DNA from: Kitasatospora sp. NBC_00458
GTDB lineage: Bacteria > Actinomycetota > Actinomycetes > Streptomycetales > Streptomycetaceae
DNA length: 64,000 bases
Assembly: GCF_036013975.1 (NCBI RefSeq)
Contig: NZ_CP107904.1
Coordinates: 3,177,501 to 3,241,500 of the forward strand
Direction of reading: 5' to 3'
Positions 1 to 11,176 of this stretch are shown here, piece after piece; positions within the stretch are counted from its first letter, which is position 1, and each line of letters begins with the position of its first letter. Both the position numbers and the translations under genes were made by a program. The notes beneath the pieces were generated by a model. It ran no database searches, had not been told where the DNA came from, and was given only the letters and a program-made list of their open reading frames with translations.

Positions 1-1610
1 CGGACGAGCTGCTGGACCTGGCGGATCTCCAGGACGCCGTCGCCGGCCGAACGGTCGAGCGCCTCCTGAAGCTTCGCCGCCACCGGGACGAAGGCGGCGT
101 CGTCGATGCCGGAGCCGCGGGCCTGGATGCTCGGGCCGCCGACGATCTTGCCGTTGGTGGAGTCGACCACCACGAAGCAGGAGATGAAGCCCTCCTCGCC
201 GAGGATCCTGCGGTCCTTGAGCGAGGCCTCGGTGATGTCACCGACCGAGGAGCCGTCCACGTACACGTAGCCGGCCTGGACCTTGCCGACGATCCGGGCG
301 ACGCCGCCCTCCAGGTCGACGCAGACGCCGTCCTCGGCGATGACCGTCCGGTTGCGCGGGACGCCGGTGGCGATGCCCAGGTCGGCGGCGGCCCGCAGGT
401 GGCGCCACTCGCCGTGGACCGGCATCAGGTTGCGCGGCTTGCAGATGTTGAAGAAGTAGAGCAGCTCGCCGGCCGAGGCGTGGCCGGAGACGTGCACCTT
501 GGCGTTGCCCTTGTGCACGACCTTGGCGCCCCAACGGGTGAGGCCGTTGATCACCCGGTAGACGGCGTTCTCGTTGCCCGGGATCAGCGAGGAGGCCAGG
601 ACGACGGTGTCGCCCTCGACGATGCGGATCTGGTGGTCGCGGTTGGCCATCCGGGACAGCGCGGCCATCGGCTCGCCCTGCGAACCGGTGCAGATCAGCA
701 CGACGTCCTTGTCCGGCAGGTCGTCCAGCTGCTTGACGTCGACGACCATGTTGCCGGGGACCTTCAGGTACCCGAGGTCGCGGGCGATGCCCATGTTGCG
801 GACCATCGAGCGGCCGACGAAGGCGACCTTGCGCTTGTACTCGTGCGCGGCGTCCAGCACCTGCTGGATCCGGTGCACGTGGCTCGCGAAGGAGGCCACG
901 ATGATGCGCTTGTCGGCGTTCGCGAAAACGTTTCGCAGCGCGGCCGAGATGTCGCGCTCGTGCGGGATGAAGCCGGGGACCTCGGCGTTGGTGGAGTCCA
1001 CCAGCAGCAGGTCCATGCCCTCCTCCGCCAGCTTGGCGAAGGCCGGGAGGTCGGTGAGGCGGCCGTCCAGCGGCAGCTGGTCCATCTTGAAGTCGCCGGT
1101 GGCGACGACCATGCCGGCGGGCGTGCGCACCGCGACGGCCAGCGCGTCCGGGATGGAGTGGTTGACCGCGATGAACTGGCAGTCGAAGGGGCCGATCCGC
1201 TCGCGGTCGCCCTCCCTGACCTCCAGGACGTACGGGCGGATGCGGTGCTCGGCGAGCTTGGCCTCGATGAGGGCGAGGGTGAGCTTCGAGCCGATCAGCG
1301 GGATGTCCGGGTTCTCCCGGAGCAGGTACGGGACGGCGCCGATGTGGTCCTCGTGGCCGTGCGTGAGGACGATGCCGTCGATCTTGTCGAGGCGGTCCCG
1401 GATGTAGGTGAAGTCCGGGAGGATCAGGTCGACGCCCGGCTGCTCGTCCTCGGGGAAGAGGACGCCGCAGTCGACGATGAGGATGCGGCCCCCGTATTCG
1501 AAGACCGTCATGTTGCGGCCGATCTCACCGAGACCGCCGAGCGGGGTGATGCGGAGGGCGCCCTCCTTCAGGGCCGGGGGTGCGCCGAGTTCGGGATGCG
1601 GGTGGCTCAA
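1..1610 (-). CDS. rnj: Ribonuclease J (3' end cut by window)
   Basis: Metallo-beta-lactamase/beta-CASP ribonuclease J, an endo- and 5'-3' exoribonuclease of mRNA decay and rRNA maturation in the cytoplasm. The zinc motif HGHEDH falls at residues 84-89, and the N-terminal segment ITPLGGLGEIGRN is typical of the family. About 536 codons are visible; family members are about 560 residues, so roughly the last 25 are outside the window. I chose a TTG start (codon 1608-1610, protein beginning MSHPHPELG) because GAGGAG lies about 6 nt upstream and the homologous start is at the same place; no ATG or GTG fits. It is the last gene of the minus-strand dapB-thyX-dapA-rnj series. A 13-bp perfect inverted repeat sits directly upstream of its ribosome-binding site (see separate entry). 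Confidence 0.95.
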   Translation of the reverse strand, partial: MSHPHPELGAPPALKEGALRITPLGGLGEIGRNMTVFEYGGRILIVDCGVLFPEDEQPGVDLILPDFTYIRDRLDKIDGIVLTHGHEDHIGAVPYLLRENPDIPLIGSKLTLALIEAKLAEHRIRPYVLEVREGDRERIGPFDCQFIAVNHSIPDALAVAVRTPAGMVVATGDFKMDQLPLDGRLTDLPAFAKLAEEGMDLLLVDSTNAEVPGFIPHERDISAALRNVFANADKRIIVASFASHVHRIQQVLDAAHEYKRKVAFVGRSMVRNMGIARDLGYLKVPGNMVVDVKQLDDLPDKDVVLICTGSQGEPMAALSRMANRDHQIRIVEGDTVVLASSLIPGNENAVYRVINGLTRWGAKVVHKGNAKVHVSGHASAGELLYFFNICKPRNLMPVHGEWRHLRAAADLGIATGVPRNRTVIAEDGVCVDLEGGVARIVGKVQAGYVYVDGSSVGDITEASLKDRRILGEEGFISCFVVVDSTNGKIVGGPSIQARGSGIDDAAFVPVAAKLQEALDRSAGDGVLEIRQVQQLV

Positions 1611-1626
1611 AAGACTCTCCTCACGG

Positions 1627-1674
1627 CGCACGCCATATGCCCGGGGTCCTCCCCCGCGAGACATATGGCGTGCG
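1627..1674 (-). promoter_or_regulatory. Perfect 13-bp inverted repeat in the rnj leader
   Basis: CGCACGCCATATG (1627-1639) and its exact reverse complement (1662-1674) flank a 22-nt spacer that can itself form a 5-bp stem (CGGGG/CCCCG). In rnj mRNA the 3' arm ends about 3 nt before the GAGGAG ribosome-binding site. A hairpin here could control translation, act as a processing site or bind a dimeric regulator. There is no U-tract and no gene end between it and rnj, so a terminator is less likely. The rest of 1611-1781 shows nothing else recognisable. Confidence 0.6.
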
Positions 1675-1781
1675 TACTCAGTGTCGGTTTTCCTACTGGG
1701 TCTGTGCATTCGCGCCTTCGGTCCGGTCCAGCGGCGGTCCCGTGAGGGGCCGGCGAGCCGGGGCGCGCACGTCTGTGTCTG

Positions 1782-2681
1782 TTACAGGTCTACCCCGCCT
1801 GCGGCGAGATCCTTCTTCAGTTGGGCGATCTCCTCGGGAGTCGCACCGACCAGGGGCAGTCGCAGCGGGCCGGCCGGCAGGCCCTGGAGCCCCAGTGCGG
1901 CCTTGGTGAGGATCACGCCCTGGGTGCGGAAGATACCGGTGAAGACCGGCAGCAGGCGCTGGTGGATCGCCGTGGCCTTGGCCACATCGCCGGCCAGGAA
2001 GGCCTCGATCATGCCACGCAGCTCACCGGCGACCAGGTGGCCGACCACGCTCACCGCGCCGACGGCTCCGACCGAGAGCAGCGGCAGGTTGAGGATGTCG
2101 TCGCCGGAGTACCAGGCGAGGTCGGACCGGGCGATGGCCCAGGCGGCGGCGCCGAGGTCGCCCTTGGCGTCCTTGTTGGCGACGATCCGCGGGTGCTCGC
2201 CGAGCCGGACCAGGGTCTCGTGGCTCAGCGCGACGCCGCTGCGGCCGGGGATGTCGTAGAGCATGACCGGCAGGCCGGTGGCGTCGGCGATGTGGGTGGT
2301 GTGCCGGTACAGGCCCTCCTGCGGGGGCTTGCTGTAGTAGGGCGTGACGACCAGCAGGCCGTGCGCTCCGGCCGCCTCGGCCTGGCGGGCGAGGTCGGCG
2401 CTGTGGTGCGTGTCGTTGGTGCCGACGCCGGCCACCACGTGGGCGCGGTCCCCGACCGCCTCCACCACGGCGCGGACGAGCTGTGCCTTCTCGGCGTCGC
2501 TGGTGGTCGGGGACTCGCCGGTGGTGCCGTTGACGACGAGGCCGTCGTTGCCCGAGTCGACGAGGTGCGCGGCGAGGCGCTGGGCGCCGTCGAGGTCGAG
2601 GCCGCCGTCGGCGGTGAACGGGGTCACCATCGCGGTCAGGACCCGGCCGAAGGGCGTCTGGGAGGTGGAGGTCGGAGCCAT
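1782..2681 (-). CDS. dapA: 4-hydroxy-tetrahydrodipicolinate synthase
   Basis: DapA condenses pyruvate with aspartate semialdehyde, the first committed step to lysine and meso-diaminopimelate for peptidoglycan. The 299-residue protein shows the GTTGE substrate loop (52-56), the double tyrosine TPYYSKP (113-119), the catalytic tyrosine in LYDIPGR (Y142) and the Schiff-base lysine in ANKDAKGD (K170). The length is normal for the family. The ATG at 2679-2681 begins MAPTSTSQTPFG. It lies between thyX and rnj on the same strand and near dapB, the next enzyme of the pathway. No terminator was found between dapA and rnj, so cotranscription is possible. Confidence 0.96.
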   Translation of the reverse strand: MAPTSTSQTPFGRVLTAMVTPFTADGGLDLDGAQRLAAHLVDSGNDGLVVNGTTGESPTTSDAEKAQLVRAVVEAVGDRAHVVAGVGTNDTHHSADLARQAEAAGAHGLLVVTPYYSKPPQEGLYRHTTHIADATGLPVMLYDIPGRSGVALSHETLVRLGEHPRIVANKDAKGDLGAAAWAIARSDLAWYSGDDILNLPLLSVGAVGAVSVVGHLVAGELRGMIEAFLAGDVAKATAIHQRLLPVFTGIFRTQGVILTKAALGLQGLPAGPLRLPLVGATPEEIAQLKKDLAAGGVDL

Positions 2682-2792
2682 GCGTCCAAAGCTACTCGTA
2701 GGCGGTGGGGCGGTACCCAGGCCGGTCCAGGGTTCGGACAGGTGCGGCGCTCGGGCGGCCGGACCGGGGGTGTGGTCAGCAGCGGGGACATG

Positions 2793-2838
2793 GGATTCCG
2801 GTGCTGCGTGCTCGGGGGTTCAAGCAGCACCGGAATCC
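2793..2838 (-). terminator. 15-bp perfect hairpin between thyX and dapA
   Basis: GGATTCCGGTGCTGC (2793-2807) is followed after 16 nt by its exact reverse complement (2824-2838). It lies downstream of thyX and 112 nt upstream of dapA. The stem is long enough for a GC-rich actinomycete terminator, but the 16-nt loop is larger and the stem less GC-rich than other terminators in this window, and there is no U-tract. It could instead be an operator or a processing site. Confidence 0.5.
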
Positions 2839-2920
2839 GTGTTCACGAGCGTAGGGAGAGGTCAGAAATGCCGCAATCCAGACATGCCAGACACTCCGCC
2901 CATATGCCCGTCGTCCCAGG

Positions 2921-3652
2921 TCAGGGGGCGACTCGGCCGTGCGTCTCGAAGGCCGCATGGGTGAGCGGCATGAGCCGGGCCCACTGCTCCTCCATCCGCT
3001 CGGCGACCATCTCGATCTCGCGCTGCGGGAACGACGGCACCGCCGAGTTCTCCCGCTTGGTGCGCAACGACAGGAAGTGCATCAGCGAGCGGGCGTTGCA
3101 GGTCGCGTACATCGAGGAGAACAGGCCGACCGGCAGCACCGCGCGGGCCACCTCGCGGGCCACGCCGGCCGCCAGCATCTCCTGGTAGCGCTCGTAGGAC
3201 TCGCGGTAGGCGGACTCCATCGCCTCGGTGACGACCCGGTGCTGCTTCTCGGTGCCCTCGACGAACTCGTACCGGCCCGGGCGGCCCTGCTGGACCAGCT
3301 TGCGCTCCTCGGCGGGCACGTAGAAGACCGGCTCCAGCTCGCGGTAGCGGCCCGACTCCTCGTTGTAGGACCAGCCGCTGCGGTGGCGGTGGAACTCGCG
3401 GAACACGAAGATCGGCGCGCTGATGAAGAAGGTCATCGAGTTGTGCTCGAACGGGGTGCCGTGCCGGTCCCGCATCAGGTAGTTGATCAGGCCCTTGGAC
3501 TTCTCCGGGTCCTGCTGGAGCGCCTCCAGGGACTGCTCCCCCGCCGTCGAGACCCGGGCCGCCCAGATGACGTCCGAGTCGGCGGCGGCGCTGCGGACCA
3601 GGTCCACGGTCACGTCGCTGCGGAACTGGGGGGCCGTCGTGTCGTCGCTCAC
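2921..3652 (-). CDS. thyX: FAD-dependent thymidylate synthase
   Basis: Flavin-dependent thymidylate synthase making dTMP from dUMP with methylene-tetrahydrofolate as carbon donor and reduced FAD. The ThyX signature is RHR (89-91) with a serine eight residues later (S100) inside FHRHRSGWSYNEESGRY, the form I know from actinomycetes. At 243 residues it is full length. The start is GTG at 3650-3652. The stop codon of the upstream gene overlaps it in GTGA, so translation of thyX is probably coupled to that gene. It sits in the minus-strand series M16 peptidase, dapB, membrane protein, thyX. Confidence 0.96.
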   Translation of the reverse strand: MSDDTTAPQFRSDVTVDLVRSAAADSDVIWAARVSTAGEQSLEALQQDPEKSKGLINYLMRDRHGTPFEHNSMTFFISAPIFVFREFHRHRSGWSYNEESGRYRELEPVFYVPAEERKLVQQGRPGRYEFVEGTEKQHRVVTEAMESAYRESYERYQEMLAAGVAREVARAVLPVGLFSSMYATCNARSLMHFLSLRTKRENSAVPSFPQREIEMVAERMEEQWARLMPLTHAAFETHGRVAP

Positions 3653-4221
3653 GCGTTACTCCTCGCGGATTCGGTGGTGCTGGTGGTGCTGGTACTGCCA
3701 GTCGTCCCGGCCCTGCCGGTGGCAGCGGCGCCACCGGTCGTGCCTGCGCTCTCCGGCTCGCCCGCGCCGCCGGAGGTCCCCGCGGCGGTGCGGTGCAGCC
3801 GGATCGCGTGCTGCATGGTCTTGCGGGCGCGCGGCACGTCCCCCGCGTCGGCGTACGCGACCGCCAGCCGGAAGAAGGCCCGCCAGTCCCCGGGAGCCGC
3901 CTCGGCCTCGGCCCTGCGGCGGGCGAACACCGCGTCGGCCGAGGCCCGGTCGATCCGCCCGCCCGTGGTGCGCGTCAGCTCGTCGACCGGCAGGCCGCCC
4001 TCGGCCTCCAGCTGCCTGGCGAGCCGCTCGCTGTCCCGGCCGAAGCGGACGGTCTGGCGCAGGAACCAGATGCCGATCACCGGGACGACGAAGGCGCAGA
4101 GGCCGAGGCCGACACCGAGCGGCTTGCCGGTGGCGACCAGCTGGACGCCCTCGCCGACGCAGACCAGGGCGACCAGCAGCAGGACGCCGGAGAGGACGAA
4201 GAAGCCGGTGCGTGAGGTCAC
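3649..4221 (-). CDS. Small membrane protein with TPR-like C-terminal half
   Basis: A 190-residue protein of unknown function. Two hydrophobic segments (about residues 6-27 and 35-52) make an N-terminal hairpin in the membrane. The cytoplasmic part contains an alpha-helical stretch (about 85-140, DWRAFFRLAVAYADAGDVPR) that resembles a single tetratricopeptide unit. The last 45 residues are Gly/Thr/Ser-rich and probably disordered. I chose GTG at 4219-4221 (MTSRTGFFVL) because a longer reading would run back into dapB and GGAG lies about 8 nt upstream. It follows dapB by 25 nt and overlaps thyX by 4 nt (GTGA), suggesting one operon. I do not recognise a named family. Confidence 0.75.
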   Translation of the reverse strand: MTSRTGFFVLSGVLLLVALVCVGEGVQLVATGKPLGVGLGLCAFVVPVIGIWFLRQTVRFGRDSERLARQLEAEGGLPVDELTRTTGGRIDRASADAVFARRRAEAEAAPGDWRAFFRLAVAYADAGDVPRARKTMQHAIRLHRTAAGTSGGAGEPESAGTTGGAAATGRAGTTGSTSTTSTTESARSNA

Positions 4222-4246
4222 GACGCACTCCAGGGGGCGGGCACGG

Positions 4247-6360
<2,114 letters not shown>

Positions 6361-6413
6361 GGGGGTACCTCCGTAGAAAGCAATCCGTAGGGAGCATGGG
6401 GGGAGAACGGGGT

Positions 6414-6447
6414 GCGGCCCGCACGCCGACGGGGGCGTGCGGGCCGC
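6414..6447 (-). terminator. Hairpin terminator downstream of pnp
   Basis: A perfect 14-bp stem (6414-6427 with 6434-6447) and a 6-nt loop, 21 nt after the pnp stop. It has no U-tract, as is usual for this GC content. It lies 54 nt before the M16 peptidase start and probably limits pnp transcription into that gene. Confidence 0.8.
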
Positions 6448-6467
6448 TGGAGTCAGCTAGCGGCGCT

Positions 6468-8675
6468 TCACTCGGAAGCGGCCTCGCCGGCCTCTTCGCC
6501 CTCGACGACCGGGATCAGCGAGAGCTTGCCGCGCGGGTCGATCTCGGCGATCTCGACCTGCACCTTGGCGCCGACGCCGAGGACGTCCTCGACGTTCTCG
6601 ACGCGCTTGCCGCCGGCGAGCTTGCGGATCTGCGAGATGTGCAGCAGACCGTCCTTGCCCGGCATGAGCGAGACGAAGGCACCGAAGGTCGTGGTCTTCA
6701 CCACGGTGCCCAGGTAGCGCTCGCCGACCTCCGGCATGGTCGGGTTGGCGATCTGGTTGATCGTGGTGCGGGCGGCCTCGGCGGCCGGACCGTCGGCGGC
6801 ACCGATGTAGATGGTGCCGTCGTCCTCGATCGTGATCTCGGCGCCGGTGTCCTCCTGGATCTGGTTGATCATCTTGCCCTTGGGGCCGATGACCTCACCG
6901 ATCTTGTCCACCGGGATCTTGATGGTGATGATGCGCGGCGCGTTCGGGGACATCTCGTCCGGGGAGTCGATGGCCTCGTTCATCACGTCGAGGATGTGCA
7001 GGCGGGCGTCGCGGGCCTGCTTCAGCGCGGCGGAGAGCACCGACGCCGGGATGCCGTTGAGCTTGGTGTCCAGCTGCAGCGCGGTGATGAAGTTGCGGGT
7101 ACCGGCGACCTTGAAGTCCATGTCGCCGTACGCGTCCTCGGCACCGAGGATGTCGGTGAGGGTCACGTAGTGGGTCTCACCGTCGATCTCCTGCGAGATC
7201 AGGCCCATGGCGATACCGGCGACGGCGGCCTTCAGCGGCACACCGGCGTTCAGCAGCGACATGGTGGAGGCGCAGACCGAGCCCATCGAGGTGGAGCCGT
7301 TGGAGCTGAGCGCCTCGGAGACCTGGCGGATGGCGTACGGGAACTCCTCGCGGGTCGGCAGCACCGGGAGGATCGCCCGCTCGGCGAGCGCGCCGTGGCC
7401 GATCTCGCGACGCTTCGGCGAACCGACGCGGCCGGTCTCGCCGACCGAGTACGGCGGGAAGTTGTAGTTGTGCATGTAGCGGCGACGCGTCTCCGGGGAG
7501 AGCGTGTCGAGCTGCTGCTCCATGCGGAGCATGTTCAGCGTGGTGACACCCAGGATCTGGGTCTCGCCGCGCTCGAACAGGGCCGAGCCGTGCACCCGCG
7601 GGATGGCCTCGACCTCGGCGGCCAGGGTGCGGATGTCGGTGACACCGCGGCCGTCGATGCGGACCTTGTCCTTGATGACGCGCTCGCGGACGATCTTCTT
7701 GGTCAGCGCGTTGTAGGCGGCGCTGATCTCCTTCTCGCGGCCCTCGAACTCGGGCAGCAGCTTCTCGGCGGCCAGCGCCTTGACGCGGTCCAGCTCGTTG
7801 TTGCGCTCCTGCTTGCCCGCGATGGTGAGGGCCTGCGCCAGCTCGTCCTTGACGGCGGCGGACAGCGCGGCGAGCACGTCGTCCTGGTAGTCCAGGAAGA
7901 CCGGGAACTCGCCGGTCGGCTTGGCGGCCTGGGCGGCCAGCTGGGCCTGGGCGGCGCAGAGCACCTTGATGAACGGCTTGGCGGCGTCCAGACCGGCGGC
8001 GACGATCTCCTCGGTCGGCGCCTCGGCGCCGCCCTCGACCAGCTTGATGGTCTTCACGGTGGCCTCGGCCTCGACCATCATGATCGCGACGTCGCCGTCC
8101 GGGAGGACGCGACCGGCGACGACCATGTCGAAGACGGCCGACTCCAGCTCGCTGTGGGTCGGGAAGGCCACCCACTGGCCGTCGATCAGGGCCACGCGCA
8201 CGCCGCCGATCGGGCCGGAGAACGGCAGGCCCGCCAGCTGGGTGGACGCGGAGGCCGCGTTGATGGCCACCACGTCGTACAGGTGGTCGGGGTTGAGCGC
8301 CATCACGGTGACGACGACCTGGATCTCGTTGCGCAGGCCCTTGACGAAGGACGGGCGCAGCGGGCGGTCGATCAGGCGGCAGGTGAGGATCGCGTCCTCG
8401 GAGGGCCGGCCCTCGCGACGGAAGAACGAGCCGGGGATGCGGCCGGCGGCGTACATCCGCTCCTCGACGTCCACGGTCAGCGGGAAGAAGTCGAAGTGCT
8501 CCTTCGGCTGCTTGGACGCGCTGGTGGCCGACAGCACCATGGTGTCGTCGTCCAGGTAGGCCACGGCGGAGCCGGCGGCCTGACGGGCCAGACGGCCGGT
8601 CTCGAAGCGGATGGTGCGGGTGCCGAAGGAACCGTTGTCGATCACGGCCTCGGCGTAGAACACGTTCTCTTCCAC
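6468..8675 (-). CDS. pnp: Polyribonucleotide nucleotidyltransferase (PNPase)
   Basis: PNPase degrades RNA 3'-5' phosphorolytically and can add 3' tails; in actinomycetes it is the main polyadenylating enzyme and was described as guanosine pentaphosphate synthetase. The 735-residue protein has two RNase PH domains with an all-alpha linker. The second core carries [14 protein letters not shown] and [13 protein letters not shown]; then come a KH domain ([19 protein letters not shown]) and an S1 domain ending in an acidic tail. The start is GTG at 8673-8675 with AGGAG about 9 nt upstream. It lies downstream of rpsO, the classic rpsO-pnp arrangement, with a long structured leader between them. Confidence 0.98.
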   Translation of the reverse strand: MEENVFYAEAVIDNGSFGTRTIRFETGRLARQAAGSAVAYLDDDTMVLSATSASKQPKEHFDFFPLTVDVEERMYAAGRIPGSFFRREGRPSEDAILTCRLIDRPLRPSFVKGLRNEIQVVVTVMALNPDHLYDVVAINAASASTQLAGLPFSGPIGGVRVALIDGQWVAFPTHSELESAVFDMVVAGRVLPDGDVAIMMVEAEATVKTIKLVEGGAEAPTEEIVAAGLDAAKPFIKVLCAAQAQLAAQAAKPTGEFPVFLDYQDDVLAALSAAVKDELAQALTIAGKQERNNELDRVKALAAEKLLPEFEGREKEISAAYNALTKKIVRERVIKDKVRIDGRGVTDIRTLAAEVEAIPRVHGSALFERGETQILGVTTLNMLRMEQQLDTLSPETRRRYMHNYNFPPYSVGETGRVGSPKRREIGHGALAERAILPVLPTREEFPYAIRQVSEALSSNGSTSMGSVCASTMSLLNAGVPLKAAVAGIAMGLISQEIDGETHYVTLTDILGAEDAYGDMDFKVAGTRNFITALQLDTKLNGIPASVLSAALKQARDARLHILDVMNEAIDSPDEMSPNAPRIITIKIPVDKIGEVIGPKGKMINQIQEDTGAEITIEDDGTIYIGAADGPAAEAARTTINQIANPTMPEVGERYLGTVVKTTTFGAFVSLMPGKDGLLHISQIRKLAGGKRVENVEDVLGVGAKVQVEIAEIDPRGKLSLIPVVEGEEAGEAASE

Positions 8676-9103
8676 CTGGAAGATCTCCTCTTTCGTACGT
8701 TCTCCGGGAGAGCGTCCCCGCGCATCGTCTGCCGGTGGCCCCTGGCCCTCTTTCGCAGAGGGGGGCAGTCGGGCCGGTCTTCGATCGAAGCCTCCGGTGC
8801 GCCCCGCTTCGGTCTGCGGGGCTTCCGGCGGCCACTACCGAGGACCGGCGCCTCTCGGCTGGCCGGGTTCGGGCGGGCGGTCCGCGTCTGGACGCTCTCT
8901 CGGATGCGGGCGGCTTCCGTTTGAAGCCTTCGTCCCGCGGGGGTCTGGGGTCTTTCTGCCTGGGTGGCGCTCGACAGCGCCAACACCGGCATTTCCCACA
9001 ACCCTACGGTGCAATCCTCGGGCACCCGGGGAGGTGCGCGCGAGTTGTTATGTTCGGGCGCCGCTGCGGGCGCCCCGGGTCATCGGGCGCGGCATACGCG
9101 CGA
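8676..9103 (-). promoter_or_regulatory. pnp leader / rpsO-pnp intergenic region
   Basis: About 430 nt without a credible gene. A stem of GCCCCGC/GCGGGGC (8801-8807 with 8816-8822, 8-nt loop) is extended by a second pairing of CCGG blocks (8794-8797 with 8825-8828). RNase III cleavage in the rpsO-pnp spacer and PNPase autoregulation are known in Streptomyces, so this hairpin is a candidate processing site. On the minus strand TAGGGT (9001-9006) could be a -10 element of a pnp promoter, but I see no convincing -35 partner. Confidence 0.45.
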
Positions 9104-9134
9104 GGGGCGGCCCCCCGGTGTGGGGAGCCGCCCC
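9104..9134 (-). terminator. rpsO terminator
   Basis: GGGGCGGC (9104-9111) pairs with GCCGCCCC (9127-9134), and CCCC pairs with GGGG inside, giving a stem of about 12 bp with one mismatch and a 5-nt loop. It starts 12 nt after the rpsO stop. Readthrough would feed pnp. Confidence 0.85.
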
Positions 9135-9145
9135 GAGCGGCGGTC

Positions 9146-9436
9146 TTAGCGGGCGCCGCCGGCGGCACCGCGGCGGATGCCCAGGCGGTCGACGAGCGCA
9201 CGGAAGCGCTCGATGTCCTTCTTGGCCAGGTACTGCAGCAGACGACGGCGCTGACCGACCAGGATCAGCAGGCCGCGGCGCGAGTGGTGGTCGTGCTTGT
9301 GGGCCTTGAGGTGCTCGGTCAGGTCCGAGATGCGGCGGGAGAGCATGGCGACCTGGACCTCGGGGGAGCCGGTGTCGCCCTCCTTCTGGCCGAACTCGGC
9401 GATGATCTGCTTCTTGACGTCAGGGGCGAGAGCCAC
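9146..9436 (-). CDS. rpsO: 30S ribosomal protein S15
   Basis: Primary 16S rRNA-binding protein of the small-subunit platform. The 96-residue sequence is S15 throughout: the internal [17 protein letters not shown] stretch, the [12 protein letters not shown] segment (about 46-57) that contacts rRNA, and [13 protein letters not shown] start at 9434-9436. It is first in the rpsO-pnp unit and is followed by a strong terminator. Confidence 0.98.
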   Translation of the reverse strand: MALAPDVKKQIIAEFGQKEGDTGSPEVQVAMLSRRISDLTEHLKAHKHDHHSRRGLLILVGQRRRLLQYLAKKDIERFRALVDRLGIRRGAAGGAR

Positions 9437-9709
9437 TGCAACTCCTTCGAGGTGATACCGAGCGTTCCTGGTCTACGGCACAGGACTCTGTGAGAACTCG
9501 GTGTCGTGACGGGCGCGGCCGGCGGTCACTGCCCCGACCGGGGGCGGACACACGGCTGCGCTCGAAGGCCAAGCGTACCAGTGCCGGTGATCCGGCCGGG
9601 CGGCGGGTGCCGGCCGGCCGGCCCGGACCGTCGGCGGGCGGCGCCGCGGCGCGGTCCTTCGGTGGTGCGGTGGTGCGGTGGTGCGGTCCTGCGGTGGTGC
9701 AGTGGCCGG
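9437..9709. other. Spacer between rpsO and eccD with 9-bp repeats
   Basis: About 270 nt holding the rpsO promoter side and the end of the secretion locus. A low-complexity tract at 9661-9705 repeats a 9-bp unit close to GGTGGTGCG about four times. I see no gene here and no clear terminator for eccD. Confidence 0.5.
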
Positions 9710-11176
9710 TCAGCCGGTGGCGCCGCGCACCAGCCGGTAGACGTCGAGGACGGCCAGCACCAGCGGGACCAGTGCCATCAGCGTCAGGCTGTCGACCAGG
9801 TCCAGGACCCGTCCCCAGAACGGGGAGACGCCGAGCCGGGGCACCACCAGGGCGACCGCGGTGAGGACCGCGGCGCCGAGCGCGATCGAGGCGGTCAGCC
9901 AGACGGTGCGCAGGTCGGCGCCGGTGGAACCGGGGCCCGCCTGGAGGAGGAACCGCGGGGTGTGCAGGGCGAGCCCGACGACGAGCAGCGAGAGGCAGGA
10001 CAGCCCGGCGACGGTGAGGCCGAGGACCTGCGCGGTGTAGCGGAACAGCCGGGCGCGGAGCATGGTGGCGAGGCCGAGGGCGAGGGCGAGCAGTTCGGGG
10101 AACGTCCCGCCGGTGAAGCCGAGCACCGCGCAGGCCCCGACGATCACCGCGGCGCAGCCGCCGACCAGGCCGACCAGCACCTCGTGGCCGCGGCGGGCCT
10201 GGTGGGCGATCCGCTCGTACTGGACCAGTTCGGCGCGGTCGGCGTCCTCGTCGTGCTCGCGGCCGCGGGTGCGGGTGCGGGTCTGGCCCGGGGCGCTGAA
10301 GCCGACGGGCAGCCGGGCGAAGCGGGCGGAGAGGCCGGGCAGGAAGCCGACGGCGGCGACGGCGGCGACGCCGGTGACGGCGGCGATGTGGTCGGCCGGG
10401 GTGCCGGGCAGCAGGACGGCGGCGAAGGCGGCGAGCGCGCCCGCGGCGGCCGTGAAGGCGGCGGCGACGAACGGCGCGTCCTTCTCCGGCAGCAGGCCGA
10501 CCAGCAGCACGGCGACGACCAGGACGGCGACGCAGCCGGTGAGGAACTGGAGCCGGCCCGGACCGTCGCCCGGAGTGGTCGGGGAGAGGATCCCGCTGCC
10601 GGCGACCAGGGCGTGCGGGAGCGCCCCGAGTCCGAGCGCGAGGCCGGCCCCGGCGTCCCGGTAGACCCGGGCGCGGACCCCGGCGAAGGCGGTGAGCAGG
10701 ACGGCGGCGATGCCGGAGAGCACGCCGGGCAGGCCGTGCACGTCGTGGCGCGGATCGGCGGACCAGAGCGTGAAGCCGAGCAGGGTGAGCAGCACGCCGG
10801 CGCCGGTCAGGCCGAAGGCCCGCATCAGTTCCGCGCTCCAGAACCGGCGGTCGGCCTCGCCGGCGGTGGCGATGGCGTCGGCGACGTCGTCGTAGACGGC
10901 GGGCGGCAGCGACTCGGCGAAGGGCCGGAGGCTGAGCAGGTCGCCGTCGCGGACCTGTTGGGCGCCGAGCGACAGGCCGCCGTCGAGGACGGTGCCGTCA
11001 CGGCGGACGAGGTGGAAGCCGGTGGGGGCGCCGTCCGGCTGGGTCTGGTTGGACAGGCGCAGCACCTCGGGGTAGACGTCCGCGAGCGGGATGTCCTCGG
11101 GCAGCGCGACGTCGATCCGGCTGTCCGGCGCGACGACGGTGACCCGGCAGAAACCGGTCATGGCGGGGGTGCTCAT
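9710..11176 (-). CDS. eccD: Type VII secretion integral membrane protein EccD
   Basis: EccD is the polytopic inner-membrane channel-forming component of the ESX/type VII machine. The 488-residue protein has an N-terminal ubiquitin-like domain (about 8-95: CRVTVVAPDSRIDVALPED onward) followed by about eleven hydrophobic segments from residue 118 to the C-terminus, the standard EccD architecture. ATG at 11174-11176 with GGGAGG about 9 nt upstream. It is divergent from eccC and lies at the outer edge of the locus next to rpsO. The expected partners eccB, eccC, eccE, mycosin and WXG100 proteins are all present downstream. Confidence 0.93.
   Translation of the reverse strand: MSTPAMTGFCRVTVVAPDSRIDVALPEDIPLADVYPEVLRLSNQTQPDGAPTGFHLVRRDGTVLDGGLSLGAQQVRDGDLLSLRPFAESLPPAVYDDVADAIATAGEADRRFWSAELMRAFGLTGAGVLLTLLGFTLWSADPRHDVHGLPGVLSGIAAVLLTAFAGVRARVYRDAGAGLALGLGALPHALVAGSGILSPTTPGDGPGRLQFLTGCVAVLVVAVLLVGLLPEKDAPFVAAAFTAAAGALAAFAAVLLPGTPADHIAAVTGVAAVAAVGFLPGLSARFARLPVGFSAPGQTRTRTRGREHDEDADRAELVQYERIAHQARRGHEVLVGLVGGCAAVIVGACAVLGFTGGTFPELLALALGLATMLRARLFRYTAQVLGLTVAGLSCLSLLVVGLALHTPRFLLQAGPGSTGADLRTVWLTASIALGAAVLTAVALVVPRLGVSPFWGRVLDLVDSLTLMALVPLVLAVLDVYRLVRGATG

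Noticed and set aside
399..1745. Long plus-strand frame opposite rnj
   Set aside because: Antisense shadow typical of high-GC codon bias; the minus strand carries an unmistakable RNase J with its metal motif.
6396..8924. 842-codon plus-strand frame opposite pnp
   Set aside because: His/Asp/Gly-rich antisense translation with no domain; the minus strand is PNPase.
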